40,264 bases of DNA from an uncultured Collinsella sp. (GCA_902492755.1 CABUNB010000021.1:1-40264), one strand, 5' to 3'. Shown: positions 1 through 8,681, numbered from the stretch's first letter. The notes: generated from the sequence alone by a model not told the origin. Numbers and translations: made by a program.

Positions 1-231
1 GTCATCGCCCCGGCTTTCAGCATCAGGGTAGCGCTGCGACGCGGAAATCGCGCGCCGTTGCCGCGCCCCGCAGTGCCCGCTTCCCCCGAGAACAATTATC
101 AGTGCAGGTAGACGGCACGCGCATTTAACAAAAACCGGTGCATGGTCGAGCATCCCGGGCTAAACGTAGTAAATGGGCATAGTTTTGATATGTCACTCAT
201 ACAGTCACAGCGAAAAAGAGCCCAAAAGATG
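1..231. other. left-edge stretch with no recognised gene
   Basis: I see no convincing coding region, tRNA or repeat here. On the minus strand a short open frame without a clear start or ribosome binding site runs off the left edge, and I do not call it. Plus-strand open frames beginning near 142 are antisense to galM. Confidence 0.4.
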
Positions 232-265
232 AAAAACGCCCGTCGGCGGTGTGCCGGCGGGCGTT
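232..265 (-). terminator. rho-independent terminator of galM
   Basis: On the minus strand just after the galM stop there is a GC-rich stem (AACGCCCG pairing with CGGGCGTT, with further CCGGC/GCCGA pairing inside) followed by a run of T. Confidence 0.8.
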
Positions 266-291
266 GCTGTGCGATATGTCGCGTTGTGGGC

Positions 292-1344
292 CTAGTGCCT
301 CATAAAGTGGTATTCGATCACATTGCTGTAGGGGTGACCCGGGCCCACAATGCCCTGCGGGAACAGCGGCTGGTGCGGCGTGTCGGGGTACATCTCTGCC
401 TCGAGGGCAAAGCCGGCGCCCCAGCCATAGTTGGCATCGTCCTTGGCGTGCTCGTCGCCCAGCCAGTTGCCGGTGTAGAGCTGCACACCCGGGGCGGTGG
501 TGTAGTAGTCCAGCTCGCGGCCGGTCCACATCTCCTCGACGTGCATCGCGCGGCGCAGGTTGCGACCGTACTGATAGCCATCGATACACAAGCAGTGGTC
601 GTAGCCGCGTGCCTGCTTAATCTGCGGATCGTCGGCCTCCATGCCAGGCGCGACGGGGCGCAGCTCACGGAAGTCAAACGGCGTGCCCTCGACCGGAGCA
701 ATCTCGCCGGTGGGGATGTTCTGCTCGTTGATGGGCAGGTAGTGGGCAGCGTTAGCAACAAAGAAGTGCTCACAGTCCATACCGGCGTTGTGACCGGCAA
801 GGTTAAAGTACGTGTGGTTGGTCATGGACACGTACGTGGCGCGGTCGCTCTCACAGCCATATTCGATACGGAAGCAGCCGGTGCGCGTCACGGTAAACAC
901 GGCCGTAAAGGTGCGGTTGCCGGGAAGGCCCAGCTCACCGTCCTCAAGCGAGGTGGTCATGCGTACGGCATTGTGGACCTCGTCGAGCTCAACGTCCCAT
1001 ACGCGCTTGTGCAGACCATGTTCAAGATCGCTGTGCAGGTTGTTGGTGCCCTCGTTGGCGGGCATATGCCAGTCCGTGCCGGCGATGGTGATCGTGGCAC
1101 CTGCAGTGCGGTTGGCCACAGGTCCGATGGTCGCGCCAAAGCAGGCGGGGTTGTCAAAGTAATCCTCGAGCTTATCGAAGCCCAGCACCACATCGCGCAC
1201 GTTGCCGGGGATGTCGGGCACGTCGATGCCCAACACGGTGGCGCCATAGTCCATAATGCGAACGCAGATCTCGGGCCCGTTGAGGGTGTAACGATGAACG
1301 GGGGTACCGCACGGCGCGGTGCCGAAAAGCTCGGAAGTGATCAT
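292..1344 (-). CDS. galM: aldose 1-epimerase (galactose mutarotase)
   Basis: About 350 aa. GalM interconverts alpha and beta anomers of galactose or glucose in the cytoplasm, supplying alpha-D-galactose to galactokinase. Visible family landmarks are NNLHSDLEHG (substrate-binding His/Asn region, about residues 80-90), SMTNHTYFNLAGH (about 165-177), the PGVQLYTGNWLG segment and a C-terminal ALEAEMYPDTPHQP stretch that carries the catalytic Glu. I chose the ATG at 1344 (MITSELFG) because it is preceded by AGGA at proper spacing; the frame is open 20 codons further upstream but without a binding site. The gene is divergent from the DeoR-type regulator at 1550 and shares its promoter region. It is separated from galK-galT by 24 kb, yet fits the same galactose pathway. 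Confidence 0.93.
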   Translation of the reverse strand: MITSELFGTAPCGTPVHRYTLNGPEICVRIMDYGATVLGIDVPDIPGNVRDVVLGFDKLEDYFDNPACFGATIGPVANRTAGATITIAGTDWHMPANEGTNNLHSDLEHGLHKRVWDVELDEVHNAVRMTTSLEDGELGLPGNRTFTAVFTVTRTGCFRIEYGCESDRATYVSMTNHTYFNLAGHNAGMDCEHFFVANAAHYLPINEQNIPTGEIAPVEGTPFDFRELRPVAPGMEADDPQIKQARGYDHCLCIDGYQYGRNLRRAMHVEEMWTGRELDYYTTAPGVQLYTGNWLGDEHAKDDANYGWGAGFALEAEMYPDTPHQPLFPQGIVGPGHPYSNVIEYHFMRH

Positions 1345-1497
1345 TTGGTTCCTAACATCGAGGTATTTCCGACAAACTGTAGCGCGAACAGGCGAGATTA
1401 TCACTACACCCCACTAAAGCAGGGGGTATTTTTCTCAAAAAAGTGATGATTGGAGCTGTGCGGGCGTTCATTTCTGACGCGTACGAGTCTGATACAA

Positions 1498-1520
1498 TTT
1501 GTTCGTTATTGTTTGAATTG
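1498..1520 (+). promoter_or_regulatory. candidate DeoR-type operator upstream of deoR1
   Basis: Two TGTT half-sites exactly 10 bp apart (TGTTCGTTATTGTTTG) lie 30-50 bp upstream of the regulator start, in the galM-deoR1 divergent region. Closely similar sites precede lacF and lacA. DeoR-family proteins are known to bind phased TGTT-type repeats (GlpR sites contain TGTTCGATA), so autoregulation is a reasonable inference. Confidence 0.5.
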
Positions 1521-1549
1521 ACGTGAGCGTGGAACAGCGAGGACTCATC

Positions 1550-2314
1550 GTGATTAAAGCGGAGCGACAGGATAAGGTTCGGCAGCTGCTCGAGGAACAG
1601 GGAACGGTCTCGGTCAAGGAGATTTCGGATGCGCTAGGTGTCTCGGATATGACGATCCGCCGTGACCTTGAGGAGCTTGCGAGCCTGGGCGAGATCGAGC
1701 GCGTGCACGGCGGAGCCCGCAGTGCGCAGGGCCGTCCACACGCTATGCTGCGCCATGAGTATTCGCACAGCGAAAAGCGCACGAAGCATGCCGAGGAAAA
1801 GTTGCAGATTGCGCGCCGTTCTGTGGAGCTTATCGAGGAAGGCTCGACCATCTTTTTGGGGACAGGCACCACGGTTGAGCAGATGGCCTCGATGTTGCCG
1901 GCGTTTCGTCTGCGCATTGTGACCAATTCGCTTTCGGTGTTTAACCTGCTCGAGGCGCGCGAGGACTGCGACCTGTGCCTCGTGGGCGGTATGTACCGTC
2001 GCCGCACTGCCGCTTTTGTGGGGCCAACGGCCGAGGATACCCTGCGTGCGCTGGGCATCGACGCGGCGTTTATCGGTGCCAACGGCATCTTGGACGGTGA
2101 CGTATCTACGTCCAACATGGACGAGGGCCGTATCCAGCAGCTCGCCTTTAGCAAGGCCGACTCGCGCTATCTGATCGCCGACTCCAGCAAGATCGGCAAG
2201 CGCGACTTCTACACCTTCTGCCGCCTGGACAATTTGGACGCCGTGGTGTGCGAGCCGGGTATTGCCGCCGAGGATCGCGCCGCCATCGAGGAACACACGC
2301 AGGTCATTTGCTAG
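1550..2314 (+). CDS. DeoR/LacR-family transcriptional regulator
   Basis: About 254 aa, the usual DeoR length. The N-terminal winged helix-turn-helix reads ERQDKVRQLLEEQGTVSV and continues with DALGVSDMTIRRDLEEL (residues ~4-45), then the family hinge VHGGA. The C-terminal phosphosugar-sensing domain carries the GTGTTVEQMA loop and a late DSSKIGKRDFYTF segment typical of DeoR effector domains. I prefer the GTG start at 1550 (MIKAERQDK) because GAGGA lies 6 bp upstream; an in-frame GTG at 1523 is the alternative. In Gram-positive lac operons LacR is a DeoR protein that responds to tagatose-6-P. Motifs resembling its putative operator also precede lacF and lacA, so this is my candidate for the pathway-wide LacR. 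The effector is not visible in the sequence. Confidence 0.85.
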   Translation: MIKAERQDKVRQLLEEQGTVSVKEISDALGVSDMTIRRDLEELASLGEIERVHGGARSAQGRPHAMLRHEYSHSEKRTKHAEEKLQIARRSVELIEEGSTIFLGTGTTVEQMASMLPAFRLRIVTNSLSVFNLLEAREDCDLCLVGGMYRRRTAAFVGPTAEDTLRALGIDAAFIGANGILDGDVSTSNMDEGRIQQLAFSKADSRYLIADSSKIGKRDFYTFCRLDNLDAVVCEPGIAAEDRAAIEEHTQVIC

Positions 2315-2421
2315 CTAGCGCTGCAGGCGATACTTCTGTCCTCTGCCGGCGCGGGGGTACCGCTTTACAATGACGCGCAAATAACTTTGAGCAACAAGGA
2401 TGAGGCTATTCTGGGATATGA

Positions 2422-3654
2422 CTAGACTCCGTATTTCGTCTTTATGTCCCTTGAGAATGAATCATAGTCTTCATAGAGCCCCTCTTTGCTTTCATCCTCG
2501 GCGTGGTTTACACGTTCAAGGAGCTTATCCTTTGGAGCCTCTTTTGTTATTGCGGCCTCGCCATCGGGTATTGTGGATTGCAAGAATAGTTCTAGAGCAT
2601 GGACGTCTTTGAGTATGTAGCCCGTCGAACGACCCGCTCCTGTTTTTTCGATTGCGCTGCAACTAACAAGCTGACCGAGGGTTCGTTTAACGGTTACCTC
2701 GCTGATATCGGGGCAGTTGGACCGGATGTTGGATTTCTTAATGACGCCGGGTCTCTGTTGAAATAGAACAGCGATGCGCGCTTGCTTCGACATGGGACGA
2801 GTGCTTGATTCAATTAAGGTACGCTGCTCGAGCTGTCGGTAGGCGGCCAGGGTTGTTCCGAGCATGAAACGGATAAAGGGTACTTCGGTGTTTTGATTTT
2901 CATTCCATCCAGTGGAGCTTGCAGCGAGAGCGTTGTAGTAAAGCGCTTTGTTGTCTTCAATAAGTCGTTCGATGCTGATGTAACGCGCAACGTCGTATCC
3001 AGTCTTTTCGAGCAGCAGCGTTGTAAGGAGCCGGCTCATCCTGCCATTGCCATCGTTGAAGGGATGAATGCTAACAAAATCGAAGATAAAGCGGAGCGAT
3101 ATAAGGAGGGGATCGCAAACTTGGCGAGATAAAGCATCGTTGAGGGACTGGCAGGCTTCTTCGATAAGTCCGGGGGTTGCTAGGGCCGAAGGCGGCCTAA
3201 AGCGCACAAATCGATTGCCTTGATCGTCAATGGAGACGATTTCGTTATCGCTATCTTTCCAATGGCCTCCATACGAGATTGCCGTGTGCGCCATGAGGTC
3301 ACGATGCAACTGCAGAATGACCGATGGCGTTACGGGAATGGAATCGTGTTGCTCGTGAATAAGCGACAGCACATCTCGGTATCCAGCGATTTCTTCCTCT
3401 GCGCGGGAGCTTGGCTTGGCGGAATACGCCATGATCGCTTTGAGTCTTTTTTGGGTGGTAACAATTCCTTCAAGTCCGTTGGAGGATTGGGTGCTTTGGA
3501 TCTTAGCTTCCTCCATAAGGGACGATAGAAGTTCGGGTTTGACTTGACTCAGAGCAAGCTGTCGGCCTTTATGCTCGCGTATCGAGAGGAGGAGGTTGGT
3601 GATTGGAGTTGCTTCGAGTTCCGCTGGGACTGTGGTGTAATCGAACTGGCGCAT
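2422..3654 (-). CDS. Fic-domain protein with N-terminal inhibitory helix and C-terminal winged helix
   Basis: 410 aa. The Fic core motif HPFNDGNGR is at residues ~197-205 with all catalytic positions present, so AMP (or other nucleotide) transfer to a hydroxyl of a target protein is expected. Residues ~58-63 (SNGLEG) match the inhibitory (S/T)xxxE(G/N) motif ahead of the Fic fold, as in class II self-inhibited Fic proteins. The last ~120 residues resemble a winged-helix domain (ISEVTVKRTLGQLV), which suggests DNA binding and autoregulation. The start at 3654 has AAAGGAG upstream. The gene is monocistronic and convergent with deoR1. The target is unknown, and no small antitoxin ORF is seen beside it. 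Confidence 0.9.
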   Translation of the reverse strand: MRQFDYTTVPAELEATPITNLLLSIREHKGRQLALSQVKPELLSSLMEEAKIQSTQSSNGLEGIVTTQKRLKAIMAYSAKPSSRAEEEIAGYRDVLSLIHEQHDSIPVTPSVILQLHRDLMAHTAISYGGHWKDSDNEIVSIDDQGNRFVRFRPPSALATPGLIEEACQSLNDALSRQVCDPLLISLRFIFDFVSIHPFNDGNGRMSRLLTTLLLEKTGYDVARYISIERLIEDNKALYYNALAASSTGWNENQNTEVPFIRFMLGTTLAAYRQLEQRTLIESSTRPMSKQARIAVLFQQRPGVIKKSNIRSNCPDISEVTVKRTLGQLVSCSAIEKTGAGRSTGYILKDVHALELFLQSTIPDGEAAITKEAPKDKLLERVNHAEDESKEGLYEDYDSFSRDIKTKYGV

Positions 3655-3662
3655 GCGGCTCC

Positions 3663-3737
3663 TTTCGGTATCACGAACACACTTTCGATATCATATTACC
3701 ATTAAATGATACCGAAAGTATGTTCGTGATACCGAAA
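3663..3737. promoter_or_regulatory. large inverted-repeat operator of the fic gene
   Basis: Arms of 32 bp at 3663-3694 and 3706-3737 are complementary at 30 of 32 positions around an AT-rich centre. Each arm carries two copies of GATAYCGAAA about 20 bp apart, giving four half-sites that end right at the ribosome binding site of fic. A regulator, possibly the Fic protein's own winged-helix domain, is likely to bind here. The binder is inferred. Confidence 0.65.
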
Positions 3738-3791
3738 ACTAGAAACCATGCTTCATAACTGCTTGGAAAGTTTGGATTTGACTATCTTATT

Positions 3792-4008
3792 GTCTCGATC
3801 TGTAACAGTTAGACGGTTAAAAGTGGGCTACGTGTTACAGATCTAGATATTTCTGCTCGGACGTTCTGTTTGTCTTGATCTGTAACATCTAGACGGTCAA
3901 AAGTGGTCTACATGTTACAGATCGAGATTGTTCGGCCCGGGCCACCCGTTCGTCTAAATCTGTAACAGCTAGGGCCGAAATACTTGACTAGATGTTACAG
4001 ATCGAGAC
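3792..4008. repeat. array A of 57-bp palindromic units (three copies, 80-bp period)
   Basis: Units lie at 3792-3848, 3872-3928 and 3952-4008. Each starts GTCT(C/T/A)RATCTGTAACA and ends TGTTACAGATCKAGA, so outer arms of about 15 bp pair. The first two have an inner TAGACGGT...GGYCTA segment that extends the stem; the third has the variant core CTAGGGCCGAAA. Spacers between units are 23 bp. The array is downstream of lacG1, before its terminator. The same family recurs at 8682-8898 and 13772-13909. Confidence 0.9.
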
Positions 4009-4033
4009 GAATGATCCGCTCGGGCCCACCAAA

Positions 4034-4079
4034 AACAAAAAGGCCGCATACGAACCCGTGGAGGGATTCGCATGCGGCC
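4034..4079 (-). terminator. rho-independent terminator of lacE1-lacG1
   Basis: On the minus strand GGCCGCAT pairs with ATGCGGCC (loop between CGAA and TTCG), followed by TTTTTGTTTTT, about 25 bp after the lacG1 stop. Confidence 0.85.
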
Positions 4080-4101
4080 GACAGGGGGTATGCGGCGGAA
4101 A

Positions 4102-5523
4102 CTAGGCCATAAGCAGGCCGGTCTCCGAGACGTTCTTGTACCAGTACGCGCTCGCCTTGGGATAGCGCTTCTGGGTCTCAAAGTCGATGTAGAACAGGCC
4201 ATAGCGCTTGTTATAGCCGTTGGTCCAGGAGAACTGGTCCTGCAGCGACCACACAAAGTAACCGTCGACGTTCACGCCGCCGTCGATTGCCTTGAGGATC
4301 CACGCGAGATGCTGGCGCATATAGTCGATGCGAGGGGCGTCGTCGATAAAGCCGTCCTCGAAGTCGTCCTTATAGCCCATGCCGTTCTCGGTGATGTAGA
4401 TCTTCTTGTAGTTGGGGTAATCGTTCTTAATGCGGAGCAGCAGGTCGTAGAGGCCCTCGGGATAGATGATCCAGTCCCAGTCGGTGGTGGGTACGCCTTC
4501 GCGCACGCATGACTCGCCCACGCCCTTGAGGAACCAGCGCGAGGAGCCCTTGTCGCCGGTGCCATTGTGGTTGATGTCGTTTTCGCCCTCGGCGGCACGC
4601 AGGAACTGGCACTTGTAGGTGTTGACGCCCAGGCAATCGTTGTAGGGGAGCGCGGCGGTCAGCGCGGCGATGTCCTCGTCGCGGACGTCGAGCTCGCCGC
4701 CGGCGATATGGGCCAGCTTGGTCGCAGCCTCCATGGTGTCGGCTGCATAGTGGCCGCGGAAGGTGGCGTCGAGTACCCAGCGGTTGTTGATGACGTCGGC
4801 CATACGAGCTGCCTCGCAGTCGGCGGCGTTGTTGGGGTCGAGGGGATACTTGGGCTCCAGGTTCTGGACAATGCCGATCTCGCCCTCAAAGCCGCCCTCA
4901 TGGAAGGCGACGACAGCCTTGGCGTGGGCCACCATCATGTTGTGCATGAGCTGGAAGGCCTTGTCCAGGCGGTACTTCTCGCCGTGCGGCCAGTTGCCGA
5001 CGATAAAGCTGCCCTCGGCGGTCGCGGGAATCTCGTTAAAGGTAAACCAGTGCTTGACCTCGGTGAACTCGGCAAAGCAGAACTTGGCGTACTCGACAAA
5101 GGCGTCGATCGTCGTGCGCGTCAGAAAGCCCTCGCCACCGTCCTGGTAGAAGGCCTCGGGCGTATCGAAGTGATCGAGCGTGACATAGGGGATAACGCCG
5201 GCTTTGTTGCAGGTGGCAAAAAGCTCGTGATAGAAGGCGACGCCCTCGGGGTTAATCTCACCGGTGCCGTTGGGGAAGATGCGGCTCCAAGCAATGGAGA
5301 CGCGAATGCCGTTGATGCCGAAGCGCTGGCACAAGTCGATATCGACCGGATACTTGTTGTAGAAATCGCTTGCGGGGTCGGGGGAGAAGCGACCCTGGGC
5401 AGCCAGGAAATCGTCCCAGGGCACTTTGCCCTTGCCGTGCGTGCGGGTCTCGCCCTCAACCTGGTAAGCAGCGGTGGCGCCGCCAAACACAAAGCCGTCG
5501 GGGAACTGCATGGGGTTGGTCAT
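4102..5523 (-). CDS. lacG: GH1 6-phospho-beta-galactosidase, module 1
   Basis: 473 aa, full length. It hydrolyses lactose-6-phosphate (or related 6-P-beta-galactosides) delivered by the PTS to galactose-6-P plus glucose. GH1 landmarks: FVFGGATAAYQVEG at the N-terminus, acid/base Glu ~164 in TFNEI and nucleophile Glu ~379 in ITENG. The phosphate-binding loop FSWTNGYNKRYG (residues ~431-442) has the Ser-Trp-...-Lys-x-Tyr set; Trp after Ser is the mark that separates LacG from 6-phospho-beta-glucosidases. Overall wording is very close to staphylococcal/lactococcal LacG. An AGGA site precedes the ATG. It is the second gene after lacE1, with a 76-bp gap holding a GC-rich hairpin. Exact glycoside preference compared with the two paralogues cannot be read from sequence. 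Confidence 0.88.
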   Translation of the reverse strand: MTNPMQFPDGFVFGGATAAYQVEGETRTHGKGKVPWDDFLAAQGRFSPDPASDFYNKYPVDIDLCQRFGINGIRVSIAWSRIFPNGTGEINPEGVAFYHELFATCNKAGVIPYVTLDHFDTPEAFYQDGGEGFLTRTTIDAFVEYAKFCFAEFTEVKHWFTFNEIPATAEGSFIVGNWPHGEKYRLDKAFQLMHNMMVAHAKAVVAFHEGGFEGEIGIVQNLEPKYPLDPNNAADCEAARMADVINNRWVLDATFRGHYAADTMEAATKLAHIAGGELDVRDEDIAALTAALPYNDCLGVNTYKCQFLRAAEGENDINHNGTGDKGSSRWFLKGVGESCVREGVPTTDWDWIIYPEGLYDLLLRIKNDYPNYKKIYITENGMGYKDDFEDGFIDDAPRIDYMRQHLAWILKAIDGGVNVDGYFVWSLQDQFSWTNGYNKRYGLFYIDFETQKRYPKASAYWYKNVSETGLLMA

Positions 5524-5557
5524 GAGTCATCCTTTCTGTGGGATACGAATAGGGAGA

Positions 5558-5584
5558 GGTGCCCGAACTGGGGATCCGGGCACC
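5558..5584 (-). other. intercistronic hairpin lacE1/lacG1
   Basis: GGTGCCCG and CGGGCACC form a strong stem between the lacE1 stop and the lacG1 start, without a T run. It may stabilise or process the mRNA and set the ratio of transporter to hydrolase. Comparable hairpins lie in the other two modules. Confidence 0.55.
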
Positions 5585-5599
5585 AACAGAGGCAGGAAA

Positions 5600-7378
5600 C
5601 TAGTCGAGGTTCTCGCGGAGCCACTTGATGGCGCCAGCGGGGTCGCGGGTAAGGTCGATATATTCCTTACCGCGGGGAGCGAGCAGCTTAATGCCCAGAC
5701 GATCGGTGTCGGCCTTCATGTCGTTGTAGTAGCTACGAACCTGCGGGGCGAGCACGATAACGTCGTACTGATCCATGATGGCGGTGTGCTGGCCATAGGC
5801 ACCTGCGGAGGAAGCGATGTTCTCCCCGGTCTGTGCGGCACCTTCCTTGATGGCGTTGGCGAGCATGGCGGAGGTGCCGGCGCCGGCGCACAGGACGAGG
5901 ACCTTCAGGCCATCGACATCCTTCTTGGCGGATGCATCGGCAGCGGGCTCGGGCTGATCGGCGACAGGCTTGCTGTCGACGGCAGCGGCGGTCGGCTCGA
6001 CGGAAGCGGTGGCCTGCTCGACAGCGGGTGCAGAGGCGTTGGCGGCGATGGCAGCGGCGCCATCGGACTCGAGACCCAGCTCGGCGGCGCGCTCGGCCTC
6101 CTGGTCGCAGAGCAGCTTATCGTACGCCTTCAAGAACGGCAGGTAGATGATGGCGTCCAGCAAGATGATGATCGCGACAAATACCAGGGCGATAAGCTGG
6201 AAGTTCGTGGTGATGAAGATGCCGATGGGGGCGGGGGTGGCCCAAGGCACCACGAAGGAGAAGCCGTTCATGCCCACGTTATCGATAAAGAACTTGGCAA
6301 CACTCACGTTGACGCAGCCGGCGGCAACAAAGGGGATGAGCATGTAGGGGTTAAGGATCATCGGCGCGCCAAAGAGCAGCGGTTCGTTGACGGCGAAGGC
6401 AACAGGAACGATCGAGGCCTTACCGACGGCTTTGAGCTGCTTGGACTTCATAAAGAGAATCAGCAGAAGCGGCACGATGAACGTGGCGCCGGTGCCGCCG
6501 AACTCACCCACGAGCGACATGTTAAAGGTGAGGGAGTGGGCGGGGTGACCACCGGCCAGCAGAACCTGCAGGTTCTCGGCCTGGTTGGCAAGACGGATGG
6601 GGTCGATGCCCGGCTGGACGATCGAGGGGCCGTGGACGCCGATGAACCAGAAGAACGCGGTGGCAGCCTGGATAAGGATAAGGCCAGGATAGGTTTCTGC
6701 AGCGGTAAAGAGCGGGGAGAGCAGTTTGATAAGCAGCTCGGAGAACGGAACGCCCATGAGGTTGCGTACGACGACATCGATGATGCCGCAGATGATGACG
6801 GCGCCGCCAAAGGGGATAATGTCGCGGAAGTTCTGAGCGATGGCGCCCGGGACCTCCTTGGGCAGCTTAATGGTCAGATCGCGCGAGACGCAGAACTTAT
6901 AGACCCACACGGTAATGAACGCGGCGATATAGGCCGAGAACAGACCGCGCGTACCCATGCTGGTGCAATCGAAGACCGAAAGCTCGGAGCCGTTGAGCTT
7001 GGTGGTGAACTGCGTGACGGCGAGCAAAAGCATGCTGCACTGGGCGGCCACCATGGTGGAGCCGTCGTTGAGCACTTTGCCGGCGGGCATGCGACGGTTC
7101 ATGGAAGCCGTAAAGTTCTTGGCAGTGGTGCCGGCAACCATGATGCCCATAACGCCCATGGTGAAGTTGTACAGCTTGTTGCACCAGTCGAGGAGCGGCT
7201 GGGGCAGCGTGATGCCAACTACGCCAGGAAGGGTGGCAATCAGCAGGAAGATCGAAGAGGTGAGGACGATGGGCATGCACCCAAGGAATCCGTCCTTAAT
7301 GGCTTGGAGGTAGATGTTCCTCGAGATCTTCTCAAAGAACGGTTGATGCTTTTCGAGCATCTTTACGATGGCGTCCAT
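5600..7378 (-). CDS. lacE: PTS lactose/cellobiose-family EIICB, module 1
   Basis: About 592 aa. The N-terminal IIC channel (residues ~1-410) has many hydrophobic helices and the family signatures GVHGPSIVQPG and VNEPLLFGAP. An Ala/Pro/Glu-rich linker (~410-485) joins it to a IIB domain starting near VLVLCAGAGTSAML, where Cys ~497 is the phosphorylation site. The end, DTDRLGIKLL and IDLTRDP, is typical lactose-type IIB. It imports and phosphorylates a beta-galactoside at the membrane, taking phosphate from an EIIA. I chose ATG 7378 (MDAIVKML), matching its paralogues, with AAGGAG upstream. First gene of a two-gene operon with lacG1, divergent from lacI1. More like lacE2 than lacE3. Substrate is inferred from the LacG partner. 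Confidence 0.88.
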   Translation of the reverse strand: MDAIVKMLEKHQPFFEKISRNIYLQAIKDGFLGCMPIVLTSSIFLLIATLPGVVGITLPQPLLDWCNKLYNFTMGVMGIMVAGTTAKNFTASMNRRMPAGKVLNDGSTMVAAQCSMLLLAVTQFTTKLNGSELSVFDCTSMGTRGLFSAYIAAFITVWVYKFCVSRDLTIKLPKEVPGAIAQNFRDIIPFGGAVIICGIIDVVVRNLMGVPFSELLIKLLSPLFTAAETYPGLILIQAATAFFWFIGVHGPSIVQPGIDPIRLANQAENLQVLLAGGHPAHSLTFNMSLVGEFGGTGATFIVPLLLILFMKSKQLKAVGKASIVPVAFAVNEPLLFGAPMILNPYMLIPFVAAGCVNVSVAKFFIDNVGMNGFSFVVPWATPAPIGIFITTNFQLIALVFVAIIILLDAIIYLPFLKAYDKLLCDQEAERAAELGLESDGAAAIAANASAPAVEQATASVEPTAAAVDSKPVADQPEPAADASAKKDVDGLKVLVLCAGAGTSAMLANAIKEGAAQTGENIASSAGAYGQHTAIMDQYDVIVLAPQVRSYYNDMKADTDRLGIKLLAPRGKEYIDLTRDPAGAIKWLRENLD

Positions 7379-7479
7379 AGAGCTCCTTTGCTGCTCGATG
7401 CGCAATGCATGTGGATGGAACTGGTCGTCGATGGATGGTCAGGACTGCCCGGAAACCTTCCTGCTTAAGGAAGGCATTG

Positions 7480-7524
7480 CGAAATGACAACGTTGTCATT
7501 TCGTTAATGACAACGTAAGACATT
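7480..7524. promoter_or_regulatory. LacI1 operators between lacE1 and lacI1
   Basis: A perfect 24-bp palindrome at 7480-7503 centres on ATGACAACGTTGTCAT. A second, weaker site with one matching half (ATGACAACGT) is centred 23 bp away at about 7514. The position in the divergent promoter region and the ATGnnnACGTnnnCAT form shared with the other three LacI genes argue for binding by LacI1. Confidence 0.75.
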
Positions 7525-7555
7525 TTTGGAAGAGCAACAAGGATATACGGGTGAG

Positions 7556-7571
7556 CGGTCGATATCGTTCG
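7556..7571. promoter_or_regulatory. weak DeoR-type site upstream of lacI1
   Basis: GGTCGATATCGTTCG matches 13 of 16 positions of the site before lacF (TGTTCGATATTGTTCG). It runs straight into a GTTCGGTAAACGGTT stretch that also occurs, as GTTCGGTAAGCGGTT, before lacI2 at 12593-12607. Function is inferred. Confidence 0.3.
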
Positions 7572-7653
7572 GTAAACGGTTGATTTGTCAGTCGGGCAGG
7601 TAGTGTATGCTAGAACGCAAAAAACAAGCGATGCAAAACCGACTGGAGAAGTA

Positions 7654-8664
7654 GTGGCAACGATGGACAAGAAAAATGTCTCAATGAGCGATGTGGCAGT
7701 TGCCGCGGGCGTTTCTCTCAAGACGGTGTCGCGCGTGATCAACGAGCCCGATAGCGTGCGCGAGTCGACGCGCGATAGGGTCCATGCGGCCATGGAGGAG
7801 CTTGGGTTCCGGGCGAACTTTGCCGCGCGTTCACTCAAGTTGGGCCGTTACGGGTGCATCGGCGTGGTGCTGTTCCACTTGTCGGGCGGCAACGTGGACA
7901 TGATCGACGGTATCGCTGATGCCGCCGAAGAGCGAGGCTTTGCTCTCACGATGATCAAAAAGCGGGCGGGGGAGAAGATGACCCTTGCCGAAGCGGCGCG
8001 TAGGATGTCGCAGCTTCCCGTCGACGGCATGATTTTCAACCTGCGTCAGATGGTCGATGACTTTGATACCTTTGAGGCACCGAAAGACCTCAAGACGGTG
8101 ATTATTACGCCGATGGAGCATTCTACCTGCTCCACCGTCAGTGACGACCAAGAGGGCGGTGCGCGCATGGCGTGCGAGTACTTCTTAAATCGCGGGCACA
8201 AGAACGTGTACTTCGTCTCTGGTAAGAAAGAGTCGCTGTCGAGCCAGTGTCGTATGAAAGGTTGGCGTGCGGCACTCGAGGCGCGTGGCATTGAGCCGCC
8301 CGAGCCTCTGCAAGGCGATTGGAATGCGGATAGTGGCTATGCCGCGGGCCTTGTGCTTGCCGATAAGCCCGATTGCACGGCGGTCCTCGCTGCTAACGAC
8401 TGCATGGCAAACGGCGTGATGATGGCTCTACGTGACAAAGGGCTCAGTGTGCCCGACGACGTGTCCGTGATCGGCTTCGACGATGAGCTCTACAAGACGA
8501 TTCCCAACTCGATTCTGACGTCGGTAAAGTTTCGCCACCGCGAGCTGGGTATCCGTGCGCTCAACGAGGTCGTCGCAGGTCTGGAAGCCCCGAGCTCCAG
8601 AAGCCGTACGCTCGTCTCGGGCGTGTTGGTCGAGCGTTCCAGCGTAAAGGACCTGCGGGCGTAG
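7654..8664 (+). CDS. LacI-family repressor, module 1
   Basis: About 336 aa. The N-terminal helix-turn-helix reads VSMSDVAVAAGVSLKTVSRV (recognition helix starting S-L-K-T), followed by the hinge helix region and a periplasmic-binding-protein-like sensor (GYAAGLVLADKPDCTAVLAANDCMANGV, and VSVIGFDDE near the C-terminus). I prefer the GTG start at 7654 because GGAG lies 5 bp upstream; ATG 7663 is the alternative. Divergent from lacE1-lacG1, with a perfect palindromic operator between them, so it most likely represses that operon and itself. The inducer sugar is not known. Confidence 0.87.
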   Translation: MATMDKKNVSMSDVAVAAGVSLKTVSRVINEPDSVRESTRDRVHAAMEELGFRANFAARSLKLGRYGCIGVVLFHLSGGNVDMIDGIADAAEERGFALTMIKKRAGEKMTLAEAARRMSQLPVDGMIFNLRQMVDDFDTFEAPKDLKTVIITPMEHSTCSTVSDDQEGGARMACEYFLNRGHKNVYFVSGKKESLSSQCRMKGWRAALEARGIEPPEPLQGDWNADSGYAAGLVLADKPDCTAVLAANDCMANGVMMALRDKGLSVPDDVSVIGFDDELYKTIPNSILTSVKFRHRELGIRALNEVVAGLEAPSSRSRTLVSGVLVERSSVKDLRA

Positions 8665-8681
8665 GCTTGCCCGGTTCGTTC

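Noticed and set aside
1..291. tRNA or small RNA at the left edge
   Set aside because: No cloverleaf or CCA end could be drawn from the sequence.
142..1446. 434-codon plus-strand open frame
   Set aside because: It is antisense to galM, whose motifs are clear; GC-rich DNA opens the opposite strand.
3792..4008. CRISPR array
   Set aside because: Units are 57 bp and palindromic, only 2-3 copies per site, spacers are related to each other, and no cas genes are present.
4102..5523. 6-phospho-beta-glucosidase (BglA/CelF-like)
   Set aside because: The Ser-Trp pair in the phosphate-binding loop and the close wording to LacG, together with lacA/B/C/F nearby, favour 6-phospho-beta-galactosidase.
5474..7468. 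664-codon plus-strand open frame
   Set aside because: Antisense to lacE1; Gly/Asp/His-rich composition without any domain. The same applies to the long frame at 8951-10999.
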